Shown in pieces: positions 60,112-64,000 of a stretch of 64,000 nt of DNA. A program made the position numbers and the translations under genes. Source of the DNA: Amycolatopsis decaplanina DSM 44594 (lineage in GTDB: Bacteria > Actinomycetota > Actinomycetes > Mycobacteriales > Pseudonocardiaceae); NCBI RefSeq assembly GCF_000342005.1, contig NZ_AOHO01000079.1, positions 59,413 to 123,412 of the forward strand. Reading direction: 5' to 3'. Numbering within the stretch: position 1 is the stretch's first letter; every line of letters begins with the position of its first letter. Below the pieces are notes generated by a model. It was not told where the DNA came from. It ran no database searches and saw only the letters and a program-made list of their open reading frames with translations.

Positions 60112-60825
60112 GTGGCAGCCGACGACGAGGCCGCGCTCCCACCGGGCGCGCGGCCCACCGATCTGCTCAGCCTCCACGAGTCGATCGCCGGAGCATTCGC
60201 CACCCAGGGCGACTGGCGACGCGCGTACCACCACCTCAAATCCGCCTTCGACCTCGCCAGGGCCGGCAGTCTGCGGGACACGTTGACGTCCAGCTACAAC
60301 CGCCGCTACCTCGACCAGTGGCTGCACGGCCCGGCCGTCGAGCACCGCGGCCCGCCCGGGATCGCGATCGCCCTGGTCGACCTCGACCTGTTCAAAGACG
60401 TCAATGACACTTTCGGGCACCTGGTCGGCGACCGGGTGCTGCGCGAAGTGGCCGACCTGCTGCAGCAGGGGCTTCCGCCGGAGGCGTTCTGCGCCCGCTA
60501 CGGAGGCGAGGAGTTCGCTCTCGTCATCCCGGACGTCGACGCCGCCCGCGCCGTGCGCATCGCCGACACCGCCCGTATCCGGGTGGCCCGCCATCCGTGG
60601 CGCCGGATCCGTCCCGGTCTCTCGGTGACGATCAGCGTGGGACTCGCGCACGAGAGCCGCGCGGAGCCGGATCTCGTACCGGAACCTGAACGGCAGTTGC
60701 GCAGCGCCGATGCTTTGTTGTATACGGCGAAACGCGCGGGGCGAAACAAAGTGGCCTATCAGGACAAGGAATCGTCGCGGACGATTCCTTATTCGATGAA
60801 CGCCGCGGAGTCCCCGGGCGCCTAA
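60112..60825 (+). CDS. GGDEF-domain diguanylate cyclase
   Basis: A 237-residue protein with a helical N-terminal part (HESIAGAFATQGDWRRAYHH and LKSAFDLARAGSLRDTLT) leading directly to the GGDEF domain. The domain shows YNRRYLDQWL, VDLDLFKDVNDTFGHLVGD (metal-binding Asp and Asn-x-x-x-Gly-His) and the active site RYGGEEFAL. No RxxD I-site precedes GGEEF, so product inhibition is probably lacking. The GTG at 60112 with GGCGGAGGTGAGC is preferred; the frame also extends to a TTG at 60028 overlapping the idi stop. Confidence 0.85.
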   Translation: MAADDEAALPPGARPTDLLSLHESIAGAFATQGDWRRAYHHLKSAFDLARAGSLRDTLTSSYNRRYLDQWLHGPAVEHRGPPGIAIALVDLDLFKDVNDTFGHLVGDRVLREVADLLQQGLPPEAFCARYGGEEFALVIPDVDAARAVRIADTARIRVARHPWRRIRPGLSVTISVGLAHESRAEPDLVPEPERQLRSADALLYTAKRAGRNKVAYQDKESSRTIPYSMNAAESPGA

Positions 60826-61032
60826 CCACTCACTCGGTCAAGTGTCGCACTCTGTGTAGCCGCTTTGCACCTTTAACGCAGCTTTAACGGCGACCGCTCA
60901 CCCGATCGCATGGACCGTTCGGCGCTTCTCGGTACCTTGGGTGAAGAAAATTCCGGGATGGTTGTCGCCACGAACCTGAGGTGTCCGTACGATAACGAAA
61001 GAGCTTCGACGCCAGGCGTGAAAGGAGACCGA
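60826..61032. promoter_or_regulatory. Intergenic promoter region of the LCP gene
   Basis: There is no gene. It contains TTTAACGCAGCTTTAACGG, a short direct repeat of CTTTAACG units, and the ribosome site AAAGGAGACC before the GTG at 61033. No confident promoter assignment can be made. Confidence 0.4.
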
Positions 61033-63036
61033 GTGCCCGACGAGCACCACAACCCGGGGACCGGTCGCCACAGCCACACCGACAGAAGTGCCGGTGAGCG
61101 CGGCCGCAGGGCTCGACGCCGCTCGATGGACACCCACGGCGGGATCAGCGTTTCCGACGTCGTCGCACGTCATACCGGTGAACGCCCGATCTTCGACCCC
61201 GCCGCCGAAGCGCCCGCTTCGCGCCGTCTTCGGCAGAGCGAGCCGTCACCCGAGCCTCCGAGACCCGGTGCGCGCGCCGCCCGGACGGAGCCGCCCGCAC
61301 CTCGCCGTGCCCGTCCGGCCGCCCCCGTCGAAAGCCCGGCGCCCACGCCTCGTGCGGCCGAACCCGCCACGCCGCGGGTCCAGACGCCGCCGCGGAACCC
61401 GCAGCCCACCGAGACCCCGCGTCCGCCTCGCGCACGCCAGCCGCGCCGCACCTCGCAGGCCGCGCCCAGTCCCGAAGCGCCGACGCAGCGCCGCCCGCCG
61501 GTGGTGAACCCGGGCGCGCAGCAGCAGCCCGCGGTGCCGCCGCCCCCGCGTCGTCCCCGCCGCCCGGCGCAGCGGCCGGCGCAGCAGTCACCGGTCCCAC
61601 AGCCGCCGTCGTCGCCATCCGGCGTCCCGCCGCGGTCCGAGATGGACCGGCTCACGATGACCGACGAGCTCGAGGCGATCGACGACGCGACGATCACCAA
61701 GCGCAAGATCGACCACACGCTCGCGCGGTTTTCCGCCGCGCACGACGAGCTCGAGGCCGAAGAGGCCAAGAAGCGCGAGCGCCGCGAACGGCTCGCCTCC
61801 CGCCCCGCCGCGCTGCTGGAGCAGACTCGCACGGCACTGCAGCGGGTGGTCACGACCACCGACGCCGAGCCTGCCGAGGAGTCGTCACCGCAGACCCGGC
61901 TGCAGGAGAAGAAGGAACGCAAGACCAGGCAGACGGCCAAGGCAGGCCGGATCACCGCCGCCGTGGTCGCCGCGCTCGTGTTCCTCTCCATCGGTTCGGC
62001 GTGGGGCGCCCAGACCTGGTTCGACGCGAAGTTCAACAACGTCGCCTCGCTCGACGAGGACTCGGCCGACATCCAGGACGCCGCGGGCCAGACCGGTGAC
62101 GAGAACTTCCTGATGGTCGGCTCTGACACCCGTGACGGCGCGGCCGCCGAAGACGGCGTCGGCGACGCCGACGGCACCCCGGGCGCCCGCTCGGACACGG
62201 TCATGATCGCGCACGTCCCCGCCGACAGGCAGCGCGTCGTCATGGTGTCCTTCCCGCGCGACCTCGAGATCAGCCGTCCCGAATGCAAGCGCTGGGACCC
62301 GGCGACGTCGTCGTACTCGGAAGAGACCTCGCCGGCGCAGAAGATCGCGAAGCTGAACACCGCCTACGCGGTCGGCGGCCCGCAGTGCGTCACGAAGGTC
62401 ATCCAGCAGATCACCGGCATGAAGATGAACCACTTCGTCGGGATCGACTTCAACGGCTTCAAATCCATGGTGGACGCCGTGCAGGGTGTCACCGTGTACA
62501 ACGAGAAGCCGGTCGACGACGGCACGCTCGGCATGATCATCCCGCAGGCAGGCGAGGTGCGGATCTCCGGCGACCAGGCGCTGAACTACGTCCGGGCGCG
62601 GCACGTCAAGGGCGACCCGACGTCGGACTACGGCCGGATCAAACGGCAGCAGGCCTTCCTCGGCGCGCTGCTGAAGACGGTGATGTCGAAGGACGTCATC
62701 CTGGACACCGGCAAGCTCAGCGGCTTCATCGACGCGTTCGCCAAGGCCACCTTCGGCGAGAACCTCGGCATCAAGCAGATGATGACGCTGGCGAAGTCGA
62801 TGCGCGGGATGGGATCGGACAAGGTCAAGTTCCTCACCGTGCCCACCACCGGCGAGGCGAACAGCCGCGGCAACGAGGTCCTGCTGCAGAGCAAGTCGAA
62901 GGCCGTTTTCGAGGCGTTGATCAACAACACCCCGCTGGAAGAGAAGGCTCCGGCGCCGCCCGCGGGCGACACGGCGTCCACTCCGACCAGCTCCGCCAAG
63001 TCCGGCGGCGCCAAGAAGAGCAGCAGCTCAGGCTGA
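61033..63036 (+). CDS. LytR-CpsA-Psr (LCP) family cell-wall glycopolymer ligase
   Basis: A 667-residue membrane protein. The N-terminal third (about 1-215) is a Pro/Ala/Arg-rich cytoplasmic region. A helical segment (about 220-300) precedes one membrane helix (about 312-332, TAAVVAALVFLSIGSAWGAQ). The LCP domain (about 355-590) shows FLMVGSDTRDG, ARSDTVMIAHVPAD, MVSFPRDLEIS, KLNTAYAVGG and the late LNYVRARHVKGDPTSDYGRI with Arg residues of the pyrophosphate-lipid site. LCP enzymes transfer glycopolymers from lipid carriers to peptidoglycan. The GTG at 61033 has AAAGGAGACC and is preferred to the ATG at 60910. The large Pro-rich N-terminus is typical for actinobacteria. Confidence 0.93.
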   Translation: MPDEHHNPGTGRHSHTDRSAGERGRRARRRSMDTHGGISVSDVVARHTGERPIFDPAAEAPASRRLRQSEPSPEPPRPGARAARTEPPAPRRARPAAPVESPAPTPRAAEPATPRVQTPPRNPQPTETPRPPRARQPRRTSQAAPSPEAPTQRRPPVVNPGAQQQPAVPPPPRRPRRPAQRPAQQSPVPQPPSSPSGVPPRSEMDRLTMTDELEAIDDATITKRKIDHTLARFSAAHDELEAEEAKKRERRERLASRPAALLEQTRTALQRVVTTTDAEPAEESSPQTRLQEKKERKTRQTAKAGRITAAVVAALVFLSIGSAWGAQTWFDAKFNNVASLDEDSADIQDAAGQTGDENFLMVGSDTRDGAAAEDGVGDADGTPGARSDTVMIAHVPADRQRVVMVSFPRDLEISRPECKRWDPATSSYSEETSPAQKIAKLNTAYAVGGPQCVTKVIQQITGMKMNHFVGIDFNGFKSMVDAVQGVTVYNEKPVDDGTLGMIIPQAGEVRISGDQALNYVRARHVKGDPTSDYGRIKRQQAFLGALLKTVMSKDVILDTGKLSGFIDAFAKATFGENLGIKQMMTLAKSMRGMGSDKVKFLTVPTTGEANSRGNEVLLQSKSKAVFEALINNTPLEEKAPAPPAGDTASTPTSSAKSGGAKKSSSSG

Positions 63037-63055
63037 GGATCATTCGTTAGTCCGG

Positions 63056-63077
63056 GTTCACGTCAGGTTCACTCTGG
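63056..63077 (+). promoter_or_regulatory. Candidate PHO box upstream of phoU
   Basis: Two direct 11-base units, GTTCACGTCAG (63056-63066) and GTTCACTCTGG (63067-63077), match the Streptomyces PhoP box (repeated GTTCA units). They lie 41 bases before the phoU start, so phosphate-starvation control by PhoP is likely. Confidence 0.75.
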
Positions 63078-63117
63078 GATGCGGCTTTTGGCCCCAGTTC
63101 CGGCGTAGGGTTGGGCC

Positions 63118-63780
63118 ATGCGTGAGGCTTACCATGTCGAACTCGAACAGCTCGCCGAGAACCTAGCGAGCATGTCGCTCCAGGTCGCCGACGCGATGGA
63201 ACGGGCGACCCGGGCGTTGCTCGAGGTCGATCTCGGACTCGCCGAGCAGGTGATCAGCGACGACGCGAAGGTCGATGACGCGCGCGCCGAATGCGAGGAG
63301 CAGGCGTACGCGCTGCTGGCCCTGCAGGCACCCGTCGCGACCGACCTGCGGACCGTCCTCGCCGCGATCCACGCGGCGGAAAGCCTGGAGCGGATGGGCG
63401 ACCTGGCGCTGCACGTGGCCAAGGCCGCGCGCCGCCGTCACCCGGACCCCGTGCTGCCCGAGGCCGTGCGGGGCGACTTCGCCAAGATGGGCGAGGTCGG
63501 CGTGCACCTGGCCCGTCAGGTCGAGCAGGTCATCAAGTCCAAGGACATCGAGGCCGCCCGCACGATCGAGTCGGACGACGACGAGGTCGACGAGATCCAC
63601 AAGCACCTGTTCACGGTCATCATGGACCGGAACTGGGACCACGGCGTCGCCGCGGCCGTGGACGTCACCCTGCTGGGCCGCTTCTACGAGCGCTTCGCCG
63701 ACCACGCCGTCTCGGTCGCGCGCCGGATGATCTTCGTGGTGACCGGCAAGATGCCCGGCTACGGACCCGACGAGCTGTAA
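63118..63780 (+). CDS. phoU: Phosphate signalling regulator PhoU
   Basis: A 220-residue all-helical protein. The two PhoU repeats are visible: ENLASMSLQVADAMERATRAL and, later, GDFAKMGEVGVHLARQVEQV. The metal-binding motifs ESLERMGDLALHVAKAA and FYERFADHAVSVARRM (E-x-x-x-D type) are conserved. PhoU links the Pst transporter to the PhoR kinase. The start ATG at 63118 follows a PHO-box-like pair of repeats. The right flank holds a palindrome, then possible mobile DNA. Confidence 0.95.
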   Translation: MREAYHVELEQLAENLASMSLQVADAMERATRALLEVDLGLAEQVISDDAKVDDARAECEEQAYALLALQAPVATDLRTVLAAIHAAESLERMGDLALHVAKAARRRHPDPVLPEAVRGDFAKMGEVGVHLARQVEQVIKSKDIEAARTIESDDDEVDEIHKHLFTVIMDRNWDHGVAAAVDVTLLGRFYERFADHAVSVARRMIFVVTGKMPGYGPDEL

Positions 63781-63813
63781 GGCTGAAGGGGACTTTCCCC
63801 GGATAGGATGTAG

Positions 63814-63858
63814 CGAAGGGGCCCTTCACCGCATCGGATGCGGTGAGGGGCCCCTTCG
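63814..63858. repeat. Palindrome (22-bp arms, one mismatch), GAAGGGGCCCTTC type
   Basis: Arms at 63814-63835 and 63837-63858 pair with one mismatch around a single base. It contains CGAAGGGGCCCTTCACCGC, resembling the GAAGGCCCCCTTC family. It probably terminates phoU transcription. Confidence 0.75.
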
Positions 63859-63947
63859 GCATGTTTAGCGCTGGGGGTAGCCCGCTGAGCGTGTCGCGAA
63901 AGCCACTTTCGGGACACCTGATGTCCTGAAAGATGCTCCTATAGATG

Positions 63948-64000
63948 TCAAGGGGTGTTGGTGAGGTTGTTGATGTCTGTGATGAGTGTTCGGTGGATTT
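63948..64000 (-). CDS. Possible C-terminus of a transposase (partial)
   Basis: On the minus strand the last 16 codons in the window read IHRTLITDINNLTNTP followed by TGA. This Thr/Asn/Ile-rich end and the drop in GC content near the edge resemble the C-terminus of an insertion-sequence transposase, but too little is visible for a family call. The assignment is tentative; it could also be non-coding. Confidence 0.3.
   Translation of the reverse strand, partial: IHRTLITDINNLTNTP

Overview
The window is high-GC (roughly 70 percent by eye), densely coded actinobacterial chromosome. Gene content and order (4.5S RNA, dnaX, ybaB and recR on one strand; an actinobacterial tadA-associated gene; HelD; LCP protein; PHO-box phoU), many GTG and TTG starts, and large GAAGGCCCCCTTC-type palindromes between genes point to Pseudonocardiaceae, most likely an Amycolatopsis-like organism. 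The genus is an inference from sequence style, not from a database match. Almost all of the window looks like ordinary chromosome; only the extreme right edge (lower GC, a possible transposase C-terminus) looks mobile.

Layout. 1-6956: cell-envelope glycan locus (kinase fragment, DUF2304, two GT2 glycosyltransferases, a polytopic DUF6541-like protein, a MOP-type flippase, and a divergent UDP-GlcNAc 2-epimerase). 7035-12966: replication/repair and SRP block (recR, ybaB, dnaX, ffs) with an inserted amidase, a SpeE-like protein and a threonine-dehydratase-like enzyme. 12968-18888: an OmpR/PhoP-type two-component system with phased 11-bp operator repeats facing a DUF5666-like protein, a tandem P-loop protein, and a NarL-type two-component pair. 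18959-22993: small membrane proteins, a deazaflavin-type reductase divergent from a TetR gene with clear operators, a second TetR, and a 3-hydroxyacyl-CoA dehydrogenase. 23059-26744: secreted glucose/sorbosone-dehydrogenase-PKD-LGFP protein, an orphan LGFP tail, and an L,D-transpeptidase lipoprotein.

26839-34188 is the most unusual part: a soluble Ser/Thr kinase and an N6-DNA methylase (with HTH and specificity-like ends) on the minus strand, a divergent PP2C phosphatase, tRNA-Ser(GGA), then a compact four-gene operon of two small helical proteins, a soluble EccC/FtsK-like ATPase with three RecA-like modules (only the middle one keeps Walker A), and a helical partner. This is the best candidate for an undescribed system.

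34256-42579: secreted nuclease, BNR-type protein, DUF305 lipoprotein, tRNA-Ser(CGA), CsbD-like protein, tadA and its partner, M20 amidohydrolase and a UPF0303 protein. 42580-43089 has no gene but carries paired DnaA boxes and palindromes. 43090-48406: DapA-family protein, lysA, Lrp regulator, HelD-type RNA polymerase helicase. 48583-58405: Tat-exported phosphoesterase-LamG, membrane proteins, Cu/Zn-SOD-like protein, F420/FMN split-barrel protein, DUF2339 protein, short-chain Z-prenyl diphosphate synthase, DUF3800, dus and a small secreted protein. 58528-63780: epoxide-hydrolase-like enzyme, idi, GGDEF protein, LCP ligase and PHO-box phoU.
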